Notes: generated by a model not told the origin, from the sequence alone. A stretch of DNA of 64,000 bases from Melghirimyces thermohalophilus (GCF_900102685.1 NZ_FMZA01000014.1:1-64000), one strand, 5' to 3'. Positions 1 through 8,376 are shown, counted from the first letter of the stretch. Translations and numbers: made by a program.

Positions 1-346
1 GAACCATCCTCCATAGCGACCGAGGATTCCAGTACACATCCCGAGCGTACCACGACATGCTTGACCGGGTGGACCTAACACCCAGTATGTCGCGGAGAGG
101 CAATTGCTTTGACAATGCCTGCATCGAGAGCTTCTTTTCCCACTTGAAAGCAGAAGCTCTGTACCTCCATGGTATCCAAGATATTACTGAAACGCAAAGG
201 TGTATTGAGGAGTACATTCAATTTTACAATGAACAACGGATTCAACGGAGATTAAAAAAGTTGACGCCTGTGGAATACAGACGCCAACTTGTCGCTTAAC
301 CCGGGTTTTTTCCAAGAGTCTACAAAATGGGGGCTTGACCAGTGCA
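1..346 (+). mobile_element. IS3-family insertion sequence, right end
   Basis: The OrfB transposase 3' end is followed by 47 bp of AT-rich sequence ending in TTGACCAGTGCA near position 346. This resembles the terminal inverted repeat of IS3/IS150-type elements, which finish in CA. The left part of the element lies outside the window, so the inverted-repeat partner and target duplication cannot be checked. The end at 346 is inferred from the IS3 end pattern. Confidence 0.65.
3..299 (+). CDS. IS3-family transposase OrfB, C-terminal part (runs off the left edge)
   Basis: The frame is open from the first bases of the window and encodes the end of an rve-type DDE integrase. The visible sequence begins TILHSDRGFQYTS, which carries the second catalytic Asp (HSDRG). 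It then has RGNCFDNACIESFFSHLK, where the Glu after DNA is the third catalytic residue. The tail YNEQRIQRRLKKLTPVEYRRQ is the usual OrfB C-terminus. The enzyme cuts and joins the ends of its own element. No frameshift is visible, so the copy may be functional, but the N-terminal two thirds and OrfA are outside the window. Confidence 0.88.
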   Translation, partial: TILHSDRGFQYTSRAYHDMLDRVDLTPSMSRRGNCFDNACIESFFSHLKAEALYLHGIQDITETQRCIEEYIQFYNEQRIQRRLKKLTPVEYRRQLVA

Positions 347-481
347 CAGGGGGTGGTTTTTTGCATTTCGATGTAAGACGCTATGATCCATGCAACTGAC
401 GACTCTTTCCACAGGACACCAGCTGCCGCCTGAAGGGGGGACGCTTTTTCGAACGAGTACAGCTCGATCATCACCATATAG

Positions 482-1540
482 CTAGTTTGGACGGGCTCTC
501 CGGCTAGGCACGGTCAATAGGTACTGATGAAAGGGAAGCAATCGGATCACTTGCACTAGACCCACAGACAGCAGCAACACGAACAGGAACAAAAGAGGCA
601 ACGATGACGGATTCCACCAGGTGCTAGGAAGCAGCTGCACCAGCACCAGGATGACCAGCGGGTGGACCAGGTAAATGCCAAAGCCCAGATTGCCGAGAGC
701 TTGAAACCATTCCCGGATCCGGAGCCGATGGAACACAGAAGTGTACAGGACGGAAGCGGTCAGAATTAACAGAGGGATATTGATCAGATTGGCCAACCGA
801 CGGGAGCCGTACATCCCTGCCCAATGGTATTCGACCACGGCTCCCGCTGTCACCAGAACACCTGTGAGAAAAGAAAACAGCATACCCGTGCGGTTCCGGA
901 AAAAGCGCGTCAAACCCGTCCAATGATGGGCCAACAAGCCGCCCAACAGAAAGTAGAAGATCCAGGAAGGCAAAAACGCCTTATGGGATAGAATCGTGCC
1001 GATCCAACCGGGCCAGTCGGTCACCTCAGGGACCAAAAAGGCGACATTGACGACCAACGCGACGGTGGTTCCGATCCACCAGGCCCTTCCGGTGCGGAGC
1101 ACCCGCTGCAGAAGCGGAAACACGAGATAAAACTGAATGACCGTAGATACAAAGTAGAGATGATAAAAGGCGCCCCCGGTAAAGAGAATATATAACCCCT
1201 GCTTCAGGGAGGCAAAATGGTCCACATGGTAAACATACTTCAAAATCAACAGATAAACCGTGCTCCAGATTAGATAGGGGATCAGAATTTTTGTCGTCCG
1301 GGAACGGATAAATCGGCGCAAGGAGAATCCCTTGTTTTTCACCTGGTTGAAGAGTAGAAAACCGCTGATCACGGCAAAGACCGGTGTCCCGAAGCGCCCG
1401 ATCTGATTGATCAGAGCAGCAAAGGGGTCCCAGGAACCCTCCGCATAAAACACCCCTGCCGACACATGAACCGCCAACACAGCCAGACACGCTAACGCCC
1501 GCACAAAATTGATTTCAGAAACAAAACGGGTCGTACCCAT
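482..1540 (-). CDS. Membrane acyltransferase (acyltransferase 3 family)
   Basis: An integral membrane protein of about 352 residues with roughly ten hydrophobic segments. It matches the acyltransferase 3 (OafA/WecH-like) family, which moves acyl groups, usually acetyl, onto cell-surface glycans or other extracytoplasmic acceptors. The N-terminal INFVRALACLAVLAVHVSAG carries the family's R-x(10)-H pattern in the first membrane segment. VYLVHPLVI-type sequence (GIYLVHPLVILVL) near the C-terminus is the second family signature. The ATG at 1540 is used here; a TTG 36 bp upstream, with GAGGGA nine bases before it, is an alternative start. The substrate is not predictable, and the gene stands alone. 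Confidence 0.8.
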   Translation of the reverse strand: MGTTRFVSEINFVRALACLAVLAVHVSAGVFYAEGSWDPFAALINQIGRFGTPVFAVISGFLLFNQVKNKGFSLRRFIRSRTTKILIPYLIWSTVYLLILKYVYHVDHFASLKQGLYILFTGGAFYHLYFVSTVIQFYLVFPLLQRVLRTGRAWWIGTTVALVVNVAFLVPEVTDWPGWIGTILSHKAFLPSWIFYFLLGGLLAHHWTGLTRFFRNRTGMLFSFLTGVLVTAGAVVEYHWAGMYGSRRLANLINIPLLILTASVLYTSVFHRLRIREWFQALGNLGFGIYLVHPLVILVLVQLLPSTWWNPSSLPLLFLFVLLLSVGLVQVIRLLPFHQYLLTVPSRRARPN

Positions 1541-1800
1541 CACGAAAAACCCCCGGATTCGCTCTTTTGCAACCAAGATAGCATATCCCTCGCTCTCAAC
1601 CCGGGGGTTTCATACAAACTTAAACAAACAAATGTTACCTTAACAACATCAACCAGGTGTCTTCAGAAGAATCACTCTTGAACATCGAACCGATTCAAAA
1701 GGTGTCCTGAGACAATGCTGCTTCCACTTAGCTAGTCTTAACATTAAAAAATGGACCGATCGTGACGGTCAAAACGTAATTTCAACTCATCGTCGAACCT

Positions 1801-2418
1801 TCACTGTGCGGCCGTCACAGTTAATGTTCTCCCGTCATTATAGGTCGCCGTGGCCGAAGCCGAAGTATAGGAGTAAATGACATACGCCGCATAATCCTTC
1901 ATTCCATCAAGGGCGCAGAATTTAACCTCAGATCCCTCACAATGGGATGTCAAAGTGCCATCGTAAACTTTACCGATACCACCCGAGCCGATTACACCGA
2001 AAGCCTGGTGATTGATTTCCAGATCCAAACGACTCACGTTCACATCCGAATCATTCCAAGTGATATAGGCATAATTCCTCTTTCCGAAAACATTGTTAAA
2101 CCAATCGTGTTCAGCATAAAGCTCCCCAGTAATCCATAACCAGAGACTCTCTTCGGTATTTTTACCCTGTTTACTAAACTCTTTTTCAAAGGTCATCTGT
2201 GATTCCACTTCATCCCTGTTATTATGAAACTTTGCATATTTCTTAACAAAAGCGGCATCTTCTTTGTTTAACGGTTCATAGAGATCATAGGATTGACCGA
2301 TCTGTTCAAACCTTTCCTGTATAGCCTCCTCTGAAAGCGTCTGATCAGCAGCAGAAACAGGAACTGACAATGGTGTCAACACCAAGGCAAAAAAAAGAAT
2401 CGCGGCTTTCCTGATCAT
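1801..2418 (-). CDS. Secreted protein of unknown function
   Basis: I do not recognise this 205-residue protein. It starts with a clear signal peptide (MIRKAAILFFALVLTPLSVPVSAADQ, cleavage expected after VSA). The mature part is mostly acidic helix (FEQIGQSYDLYEPLNKEDAA) followed by a Thr/Ser/Ala-rich C-terminus that looks beta-rich (SYTSASATATYNDGRTLTVTAAQ). There are two Cys residues about ten apart (HCEGSEVKFC), which could form a disulphide outside the cell. The start is supported by GGGAGA upstream of ATG, and a near-consensus sigma-A promoter lies just before it. It sits beside a truncated asparaginase, so it may have arrived with the rearrangement that broke that gene. Confidence 0.72.
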   Translation of the reverse strand: MIRKAAILFFALVLTPLSVPVSAADQTLSEEAIQERFEQIGQSYDLYEPLNKEDAAFVKKYAKFHNNRDEVESQMTFEKEFSKQGKNTEESLWLWITGELYAEHDWFNNVFGKRNYAYITWNDSDVNVSRLDLEINHQAFGVIGSGGIGKVYDGTLTSHCEGSEVKFCALDGMKDYAAYVIYSYTSASATATYNDGRTLTVTAAQ

Positions 2419-2454
2419 CAGATCATCTCCCTATTCTGTTTGTAATACAAAGCC

Positions 2455-2483
2455 ACTATACAGAAATAATCATATCATGTCAA
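2455..2483 (-). promoter_or_regulatory. Sigma-A promoter of the secreted-protein gene
   Basis: Read on the minus strand, TTGACA is followed after 17 bases by TATAGT. The -10 lies about 37 bp before the ATG at 2418. Near-consensus boxes at ideal spacing suggest strong constitutive expression. Confidence 0.75.
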
Positions 2484-2487
2484 ATAT

Positions 2488-3003
2488 TTGTATGTATTAA
2501 AAAATACGGTAAATGGGTCGGACATCACGGTTCCGATTACGGGGTTAGAGGCCAAAAAGAAAAAGGCGGGAGCCACCGGCTTTGGGACGGTGGGAGCCGT
2601 CGCCCTCGATCAGGAGGGGAACCTGGCTGCCGCCACCTCTACCGGCGGCTTGACCAACAAAGCTGTCGGCCGGGTGGGGGATTCGCCCATCATCGGCGCC
2701 GGAACCTATGCCAATAACCGCAGCGTCGCCGTTTCCGCCACCGGCAAAGGCGAAGTTTTTATCCGGGGAACCGCAGCAGCAGATATTCCCGCCCTCGTAC
2801 AGTATCAAAACATGCCGGTATCCCTAGCGGCCCGTAAAGTGGTAAAGGAGAAGCTTCCTTCCCTCGGCGGTACCGGCGGGGTGATCGCACTGGACGCCAA
2901 GGGCCACTTCGCCGCTCCCTACTCCACCCCGACGATGTTTTACGGAACCATCAATAAACAGGGAGATTACAAGGTGGTCCTCTCCCCGGGAGATGAGAAA
3001 TAG
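2488..3003 (+). pseudogene. N-terminally truncated isoaspartyl peptidase / L-asparaginase (beta-subunit part)
   Basis: The product matches the C-terminal half of plant-type Ntn-hydrolase asparaginases. These autocleave before a Thr to give alpha and beta subunits and hydrolyse isoaspartyl peptides or asparagine. The cleavage site and nucleophile are visible as GTVGAVALD (Thr34 of this frame), followed by AATSTGGLTNKAVGRVGDSP and GAGTYANN, which carry the substrate-binding residues. The whole alpha subunit, about 150 residues that should precede GTVG, is missing. Upstream is only AT-rich intergenic sequence, and the first ATG has no ribosome binding site. The remnant ends normally. Either a deletion or an insertion of the neighbouring segment removed the 5' half. 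Confidence 0.8.
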
Positions 3004-3028
3004 TTTTCAAATTCCTTCCACCCATATG

Positions 3029-3056
3029 TTGACAATATTTTGATTTCCTCTAATAT
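3029..3056 (+). promoter_or_regulatory. Sigma-A promoter of the M28 aminopeptidase gene
   Basis: TTGACA (3029-3034), 16 bases, TAATAT (3051-3056). It lies 48 bp before the preferred TTG start and close behind the asparaginase remnant. Confidence 0.75.
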
Positions 3057-3103
3057 ACGGATTGGGGGGGAAAATATTGTTTGTATCGCAAGGAGGGGAT
3101 CCT

Positions 3104-4468
3104 TTGATAAAGAAACGACCGGGCTGGATGATCGCAATCGCTCTCACCATGGTACTCGCCTTTACCACCTCCGGTTACGCCGCTCCGCTGCAGACGGAGG
3201 GCTTTGACCGGAAAGTCTCCGAACACCGCATTTATTACCATATCGCGCAGCTGGCAGACCGGGACAACGCCCGGGTCACGGGCTTTGAAGGAGAACACCG
3301 CGCGGCTGACTACATTGCCAAGGAACTGGACAAGTACGGTCTCAAGGTGGAACGCCAATCATTCCCGATCACTGCCTTTCTGAGCCACGGAGCAGAACTG
3401 ACAGTAAATTCTCCCATTGAAGAGAACCTCAATCCCGACACCTTCACCATGACCCCACCCACTCCGGAGGAAGGTTTAAGCGGAGAGCTGGCTGATGCCG
3501 GTCTGGGTCGTTACGAGGATTTTGAGCAAGCCGACGTGGACGGCAAAATCGCCCTGATACAACGGGGAGAGATCGACTTCTACGAAAAGGTGCAAAATGC
3601 TGCCGGCAATGGAGCCACCGGCGCCATCATCTTTAACAACACCGAAGGGGAACTGAACGGCACCCTCGGTGAGCCGACAGACATTCCCACCGTCTCCCTG
3701 TCTCAAGAGGAAGGGAAGAGTCTCCTGGATCTCGTACAGACCGAAGACTCTGTCCAGGTAACGATGGTGGCCGATGTAGACATGAAGGACAGCTACTCCC
3801 AAAACGTGATCGGCACCATCCCCGCTGCAAAGGGCGCCAAGGAACAGGCGAAGACAATTGTGGTCGGTGCCCACTATGATGGAGTGGATACCCCTGCCGC
3901 CAACGACAACGCCTCCGGAACCGCCACCCTGTTGGAATTGGCCCGAGTGTTGGCGGATCAGAAACTGCACCACCATGTGAAAGTGATTTTTTTCGGTGCG
4001 GAAGAAGTGGGGTTGGTCGGCTCCCATCGCTATGTGGACTCCCTCAGTGAACAACAGCGGGCTGATACGGCAGCCATGATCAATCTGGATATGGTCGGCG
4101 TTGGCGAAACCATCGGGATTATGACCGGCTCTGAGGATGCCGACAGTTTTGTGGCGGATCAAGCGGAGAACTACGTCCGCTCTATCGGTGAACCCTATGA
4201 GCGGTCCACCTCCACCCGGAGCGACCATGTTCCCTTTGAAGATGCGGGGATCCCCGTCGCCTTCCTCAATTACCACGAGGACCCCAACTACCATACCGAC
4301 GAGGATACGTTGGATAAAATCCAGATCGACAACCTGGATCACATGGGAACACTGGTCACCTCCCTCACTTACGACCTGGCCAACAGCCACCAGCTGCCCA
4401 AAAACAACCCGGTTGCAGAAATGGCCCAAAAGAAGCGTTACCACAACCCGGAATACCAACATAAATAA
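3104..4468 (+). CDS. Secreted M28-family zinc aminopeptidase with PA domain
   Basis: A 454-residue exported metallopeptidase like Bacillus YwaD, releasing N-terminal amino acids from extracellular peptides. The start is TTG, chosen because AGGAGGGG lies five bases before it; an upstream in-frame TTG has no such site. Residues 1-27 are a signal peptide ending TTSGYAA. A PA (protease-associated) domain covers roughly residues 125-225. The M28 catalytic domain follows with the expected two-zinc set: His257 (GAHYDG), Asp268 (AANDNASG), Glu300/Glu301 (FGAEEVG), Asp329 (INLDMVG) and His397 (YHTDEDTL). All ligands are present and length is normal, so the enzyme should be active. It has its own promoter and terminator. 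Confidence 0.92.
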   Translation: MIKKRPGWMIAIALTMVLAFTTSGYAAPLQTEGFDRKVSEHRIYYHIAQLADRDNARVTGFEGEHRAADYIAKELDKYGLKVERQSFPITAFLSHGAELTVNSPIEENLNPDTFTMTPPTPEEGLSGELADAGLGRYEDFEQADVDGKIALIQRGEIDFYEKVQNAAGNGATGAIIFNNTEGELNGTLGEPTDIPTVSLSQEEGKSLLDLVQTEDSVQVTMVADVDMKDSYSQNVIGTIPAAKGAKEQAKTIVVGAHYDGVDTPAANDNASGTATLLELARVLADQKLHHHVKVIFFGAEEVGLVGSHRYVDSLSEQQRADTAAMINLDMVGVGETIGIMTGSEDADSFVADQAENYVRSIGEPYERSTSTRSDHVPFEDAGIPVAFLNYHEDPNYHTDEDTLDKIQIDNLDHMGTLVTSLTYDLANSHQLPKNNPVAEMAQKKRYHNPEYQHK

Positions 4469-4471
4469 AAG

Positions 4472-4510
4472 CATCCCCCTGACGGGAACCTTTTCCCGGG
4501 GGGGATTTTA
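4472..4510 (+). terminator. Terminator of the aminopeptidase gene
   Basis: A GC-rich hairpin (ATCCCCC with an inner GGGAA/TTCCC pairing to GGGGGAT) is followed by TTTTATTG, four bases after the stop codon. Confidence 0.7.
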
Positions 4511-4882
4511 TTGTTGTAAGTGATCCCGCTCACCTTCTTCCCCATGCGACCGTGCAAACAATTTTTCAATCCGGATGGCGAAGGAGGCTGGCATCAAAAA
4601 AAAAGGCCTGCGTACAATGGGTACGCGAGCCTCTTTTCCCGATAAAGTCATGATCACGCTCAAAATCCAAACTGCTTTCTCGCGGCAAACAAAGGTCGAA
4701 ACAGGCGATAAAGGGAAGACCCTCTACCTATGATAGACCTTGCCAATTTCCAGAAGGAAAGGATCTGTTTCACCCAAGGTCGTTTCAGAAATTGAAGCAG
4801 ACGTGAAACCACAAACGCCCTCCTTCCGCGCAAGATCCATGAAAAACCAGATTCGTCGAGGGCACACATCCGTGTCGTTCAA
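4511..4882. other. Gene-poor interval with one bidirectional hairpin
   Basis: No convincing gene. At 4596-4637 a stem GGC..GCGTAC/GTACGC..GCC is flanked by nine A on the left and TCTTTT on the right, so it can terminate transcription in both directions. It probably serves the YjcZ-like gene on the minus strand. A 69-codon basic minus-strand frame (4660-4869) ends just before this hairpin but has no well-spaced ribosome binding site and no recognisable features. Confidence 0.5.
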
Positions 4883-5005
4883 TTATCCTTCACCGCCGCC
4901 AAATCCGGCACTCACCAGGGCGAAAATGGTGGCAATCACCAGCAGATAAAGGAGAAGCCGACGCAGCCCAAATCCGTATCCAGAACTTCCGCCATACCAG
5001 CTCAT
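4883..5005 (-). CDS. YjcZ-like 40-residue spore miniprotein
   Basis: A very short gene: 40 codons with a Gly/Ser/Tyr-rich N-terminus (MSWYGGSSGYGFG), two Arg, one strongly hydrophobic helix (LLLYLLVIATIFALVSAGF) and a GGGEG tail. This layout matches the YjcZ/YczM-type sporulation miniproteins of Bacillales, which are small membrane-associated proteins made in the developing spore. The start is fixed by AAGGAGG seven bases before ATG; a nearer ATG is in another frame. Family membership is by pattern only. Its function is unknown. Confidence 0.7.
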   Translation of the reverse strand: MSWYGGSSGYGFGLRRLLLYLLVIATIFALVSAGFGGGEG

Positions 5006-5098
5006 CAATCATCCTCCTTTCCCAAATGATTCCTTCTTACCTTACGCCTGTTGCCGGTGATCCGTTTGGACACGTGGACCAACTGGACGCTTATTCAC

Positions 5099-5131
5099 AC
5101 AAAAGCCCCCGCCTATTTATAACGGAGGCTA
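5099..5131 (-). terminator. Probable terminator of azlCD
   Basis: On the minus strand AGCCTCCG pairs, with wobble, to CGGGGGCT and is followed by TTTTGTG. It lies about 150 bp past the azlD stop. Confidence 0.5.
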
Positions 5132-5279
5132 AAGGTATGAGGTACAGGGGATGCCCCTTGCCTGAAAACGGACCCGCGGATGGTCATGGGCGATCGGGTT
5201 TCGGTGTGGCATGTTTTAATAAAGATAACGAGAAGACCCCACCGAAGAAAGAGCGAGTGGCCAACCCCTGTTGGGATCC

Positions 5280-5582
5280 TTATAGCCACGTTTTCATTCC
5301 CATCACCGTCAAAATCGCTCCCATGATAATAAACAGGATGGGCAGCCGGAAACCGGCCAGGATGGCCGCTACGATTCCTCCGATCAAGCCGACGGCGGGC
5401 TCCTTTGGTTCCACGGACAGAATTCCCGGAAAAACCAGAGCCCCGAGGGCGGCGAAAGGGATGCTGTTCAGCCAGCGTCGGACCCAGGCGGGAAGTCGCA
5501 GCCTCCCCACGACCCAGGCCGACAGCCAGCGGGGAACCATCGTCGCTAGGCTCATTCCGATCACGATCCAAAATACTGTCAT
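5280..5582 (-). CDS. azlD: AzlD-family subunit of branched-chain amino acid exporter
   Basis: A 100-residue membrane protein with about three to four hydrophobic segments, matching the small AzlD subunit. With AzlC it forms a two-component exporter of branched-chain amino acids; AzlCD overexport gives azaleucine resistance in Bacillus subtilis. The start ATG overlaps the azlC stop as ATGA, which argues for translational coupling. A much longer upstream extension of this frame runs through azlC and is not used. Confidence 0.85.
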   Translation of the reverse strand: MTVFWIVIGMSLATMVPRWLSAWVVGRLRLPAWVRRWLNSIPFAALGALVFPGILSVEPKEPAVGLIGGIVAAILAGFRLPILFIIMGAILTVMGMKTWL

Positions 5583-6280
5583 TCCACTTCCTCCTTCATC
5601 CAAAAGGCCCCCAACAATCCCCCGCACACCGTAGCTAAAATAATCGCCCAGCCACTCGCCATCATTTGGCTGAAACCCCAACAGAGACCCATGCTGGCCA
5701 ACGCCACGCCTCCCGCTCGCCACTCTTCCCGCACCGCCGGAACCAATAGCCCGATAAACATGGCATAAAGGGCGATCGACATGCTCTCGCTGATGGTGGG
5801 AGGGATCACTTGGGAGAGGGAATATCCCAGAAAGGAACCCACCACCCAAGTGGACCAGGCACCCAACATCAGACCCGCTGTAAACCGGGGCGTGAGCTTC
5901 TCCCCGGTACGAATCCGCAGGGAAGTCATCGCAAAGGTCTCATCGGTGATACCTGAGGACAATCCGATCTTCCATCGTAAAGGAAAACGCTGCAGCAGGT
6001 TCATCAAAGATAATCCCATCACAAAATGGCGAAAATTGAGCACAAAAGTAGCCAACACCACCTCCAATCCGCCCGCCCCTGCTGCCAACATATTGGCGGC
6101 CATCAATTGGCTGGCCCCGGCATACACCAACATCGACATCAAAAGCGTCGGCATCAAGGGGATTCCCGTCTGTTGCGCGATCACGCCGAAGGCGATGGCG
6201 ATCGGCAAGTATCCGACCATGATCGGAACCGCAGCGATCACGCCCTTTAACCCCTCCGGCCTCTCTCTTTTCGTGCACAT
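5579..6280 (-). CDS. azlC: AzlC-family branched-chain amino acid exporter, large subunit
   Basis: A 233-residue polytopic membrane protein. The segments GYLPIAIAFGVIAQQTG, VYAGASQLMAANML and FVLNFRHFVMGLSL are typical of the AzlC family, the larger partner of AzlD. ATG at 6280 is preferred over an upstream in-frame ATG because GGGAGGGAG lies just before it. No Lrp-type regulator gene lies beside the pair, unlike the azlB arrangement of B. subtilis. Confidence 0.88.
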   Translation of the reverse strand: MCTKRERPEGLKGVIAAVPIMVGYLPIAIAFGVIAQQTGIPLMPTLLMSMLVYAGASQLMAANMLAAGAGGLEVVLATFVLNFRHFVMGLSLMNLLQRFPLRWKIGLSSGITDETFAMTSLRIRTGEKLTPRFTAGLMLGAWSTWVVGSFLGYSLSQVIPPTISESMSIALYAMFIGLLVPAVREEWRAGGVALASMGLCWGFSQMMASGWAIILATVCGGLLGAFWMKEEVE

Positions 6281-6301
6281 ATATCTCCCTCCCCTGAATA
6301 C

Positions 6302-6320
6302 AAAAAACCCCCTTAAGGGG
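6302..6320 (-). terminator. Short terminator after the ChaB-like gene
   Basis: On the minus strand the palindrome CCCCTTAAGGGG is followed by GTTTTTT. The stem is short, so efficiency is uncertain. Confidence 0.5.
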
Positions 6321-6353
6321 TCTCTACCAACAACCGGTGAAAACACGTCCCAT

Positions 6354-6578
6354 CTATAAACCGGATTTCAAGTTGGATAGCCGGCTGGACCGGTTCAGAT
6401 ATTCATCCTTTAAGCGATCCCAAGCCACTTGATGGGCGATGGTTTCCCGTTCAGCCAGCTCATCGGTCATATGAACCCAGATCAGTTGATAAGCCCAGGA
6501 ATAAATAGCCGCCGCCCGTTTGGACAGATGAGCCGTCACATGATTGTGCAGTTTCAACTCTTCGGTATCCTGCGACAT
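6354..6578 (-). CDS. Small ChaB-like protein
   Basis: A 74-residue charged, helical protein. The pattern AAAIYSWAYQLIW followed by ETIAHQVAWDRLKDEY matches the spacing and key positions of the ChaB fold (IY..A..AW ... A..VAW..VK..Y), known from a putative cation-transport regulator of E. coli. Its role in Gram-positives is not established. The start is supported by AGGAG eight bases before ATG. It lies between azlCD and bpsAB, with a terminator on each side, so it is likely a single-gene unit. Confidence 0.55.
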   Translation of the reverse strand: MSQDTEELKLHNHVTAHLSKRAAAIYSWAYQLIWVHMTDELAERETIAHQVAWDRLKDEYLNRSSRLSNLKSGL

Positions 6579-6693
6579 CGTTTCACTCCTATAATCTCTG
6601 CTCTCTCATCGAACAGAAATCGATTCACTCCTTTTATTAAACCGAATCCGTTCAATAAAGACAAGACGTATATGAAACGGTCTGCTCTTGAGC

Positions 6694-6717
6694 AAAAAAC
6701 CCTCCTTCAAGGAGGGC
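6694..6717 (-). terminator. Terminator of bpsA-bpsB
   Basis: On the minus strand CCCTCC-TTGAA-GGAGGG is followed by TTTTTTGC, ten bases past the bpsB stop. Confidence 0.85.
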
Positions 6718-6726
6718 GAACCACGA

Positions 6727-7299
6727 TCATTTTTGCCGTAAGCGCGGCAGCCAGCGTTTTCGACCCTCCATCTCCTCCCCGTAAGGAGTTTCGGTCATCA
6801 ACACCTGTTCTTCGGCAGGAATACGAAATTTTAAAAGGACAAACAGGTTGAGCACGGACAGAAAGATGGCGGTGAAATAGGCACCAAAGGCTGTGGGAAG
6901 GGTTAATAATTCCACTACGACCACCAGGTAATTGGGATGGCGGAGATATCGGTACGGGCCGCTGACCACTGGTGAGCGGCCTGGCACCACCAGGATTCGG
7001 GTATTCCAGTAAGGGCCCAGGGAGTGGATCGACCAGATGCGGAGGACCTGGGCCATCATAAACAGCGCAAAGGGGACTGGCCACCAGTGCGGGGGTTCGG
7101 CTCTCCCTTGCGTCACCTCTAGAAACAGTGCGGCGATAAACAGGAGATGGACTCCCACCAACAAGGGATAATGGGACCGACCCACTTCGTATCCGCCTTG
7201 TTGCCGAATCCAGTCTGCATGTCTACGGGCAAGGATCAGTTCCGCACCCCTTTGCAGCAGCAACCCCGCCATCGCGATATAAAACCAGCCGTTCTCCAT
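6727..7299 (-). CDS. bpsB: BpsB/YpbQ-type isoprenylcysteine carboxyl methyltransferase-family O-methyltransferase
   Basis: A 190-residue membrane enzyme of the ICMT family. The C-terminal signature GPYRYLRHPNYLVVVVELLTLP is the SAM-binding region of the family. Its partner upstream is a type III polyketide synthase; in B. subtilis the same pair (BpsA-BpsB) makes alkylpyrones and methylates them. The product here is therefore probably methyl-ether alkylpyrones or related lipids in the membrane. The second ATG (7299) is preferred because GGGAG lies six bases before it. The gap to bpsA is about 12 bp, so the two are co-transcribed. Confidence 0.85.
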   Translation of the reverse strand: MENGWFYIAMAGLLLQRGAELILARRHADWIRQQGGYEVGRSHYPLLVGVHLLFIAALFLEVTQGRAEPPHWWPVPFALFMMAQVLRIWSIHSLGPYWNTRILVVPGRSPVVSGPYRYLRHPNYLVVVVELLTLPTAFGAYFTAIFLSVLNLFVLLKFRIPAEEQVLMTETPYGEEMEGRKRWLPRLRQK

Positions 7300-7311
7300 G
7301 CCCATCTCCCA

Positions 7312-8376
7312 TCACCACCGAATCAACATCAATTCCGAGCTAAATCCAGGTCCCAGGGCTGTGATCACCCCGTACTCCCCGGGGTCGTGCGGATCCTTCA
7401 ACTCCCGCTCCAACACAAACAGAACCGTAGCTGAAGACATGTTGCCATAATCACGAAGCACTCCACGGGAGTGGACCAACGCTTCCTGCGGCAATCCCAG
7501 GGCTTCTTGGTAAGCGTTCAGCACTTTCACCCCACCGGGATGGGTGATGTAGCGGCTAATCTGCTCCTGAGACACCCCCGTCCGTTCCAGAAACTCCCGA
7601 AACACCGGCCGCACCTCTTTTCGGACGATCCCGGGAATATCCCTGGAAAATATCACTTTCAACCCGTCATCAGTCACGTCCCAACCCATCACATCCAGAG
7701 AATCGGGCCAAGTGGTGGTCATCGTGTCTACCACCTGCGGTTGACTCTCCATATCCTTGGGAAGAGCTACCTCATCTCCGGCCAGTAAAACCGCAGCCGC
7801 TCCATCGGCAAACAGGGAGGTAGCCACAAAGTTGCTCTTGGATCGGTCATTGGGACGAAAGGTGAGGCTGCACAACTCAACTGCCAGCATCACCACCAAA
7901 CTATCTGGAAAAGCACGGGTATATTCGTACGCACGAGCCAGTCCGGAGGCTCCACCGGCACAGCCCAATCCCCAGATCGGTGTCCGCTTCACATGAAAAT
8001 CCAACCCCAGTCGATGGACCATGCGGGCATCGATGCTAGGGGTGGCCAAGCCGGAGGTGGATACAAAAAAGAGATGGTCCACCTGCTTCGGGGAAAGTCC
8101 AACCTGAGCCAAGCAACGGCGTACAGCTTCATCCCCCAGCTGGCAGGCGGTCTCCATGTACACTTGATTCCGTTCAGCCAATCCCCGCTTCTTATCAAAC
8201 CACTCCCGAGGTCGGCTTAAGCGCCGACTCCGAATTCGGGCGTGTTCAAAGATCGGCAGATAGCGATCGATATTCTGAAATGAATCCCGAAACAGGCGAC
8301 CAGCAAAATCTTTCGCCTCTTCCTGTTCCAAGGTGTATTCCGGGACCGCAGTCCCTATGGACAATATCCGCGGCAT
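7312..8376 (-). CDS. bpsA: Type III polyketide synthase (BpsA/BcsA type)
   Basis: A 354-residue chalcone-synthase-fold enzyme that extends fatty acyl-CoA starters with malonyl-CoA to alkylpyrones or alkylresorcinols. The complete catalytic triad is visible: Cys139 (GLGCAGGASG), His279 (ITHPGGVKV) and Asn312 (YGNMSSATV). Length and triad spacing match Bacillus BpsA. The start at 8376 is chosen because GGAGG lies six bases before it; an ATG pair 21 bp upstream lacks such a site. It is followed by the methyltransferase bpsB. The actual starter and chain length cannot be told from sequence. Confidence 0.92.
   Translation of the reverse strand: MPRILSIGTAVPEYTLEQEEAKDFAGRLFRDSFQNIDRYLPIFEHARIRSRRLSRPREWFDKKRGLAERNQVYMETACQLGDEAVRRCLAQVGLSPKQVDHLFFVSTSGLATPSIDARMVHRLGLDFHVKRTPIWGLGCAGGASGLARAYEYTRAFPDSLVVMLAVELCSLTFRPNDRSKSNFVATSLFADGAAAVLLAGDEVALPKDMESQPQVVDTMTTTWPDSLDVMGWDVTDDGLKVIFSRDIPGIVRKEVRPVFREFLERTGVSQEQISRYITHPGGVKVLNAYQEALGLPQEALVHSRGVLRDYGNMSSATVLFVLERELKDPHDPGEYGVITALGPGFSSELMLIRW

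Noticed and set aside
3476-4474. Long minus-strand frame opposite the M28 aminopeptidase
   Set aside because: Low-complexity Gly/Val/His-rich translation with no ribosome binding site; a mirror of a GC-rich gene whose plus frame has all catalytic residues.
4660-4869. 69-codon basic frame after the YjcZ-like gene
   Set aside because: It ends before a terminator, but AAGGA lies 17 bases from its ATG and no features are recognisable; too weak to list as a gene.
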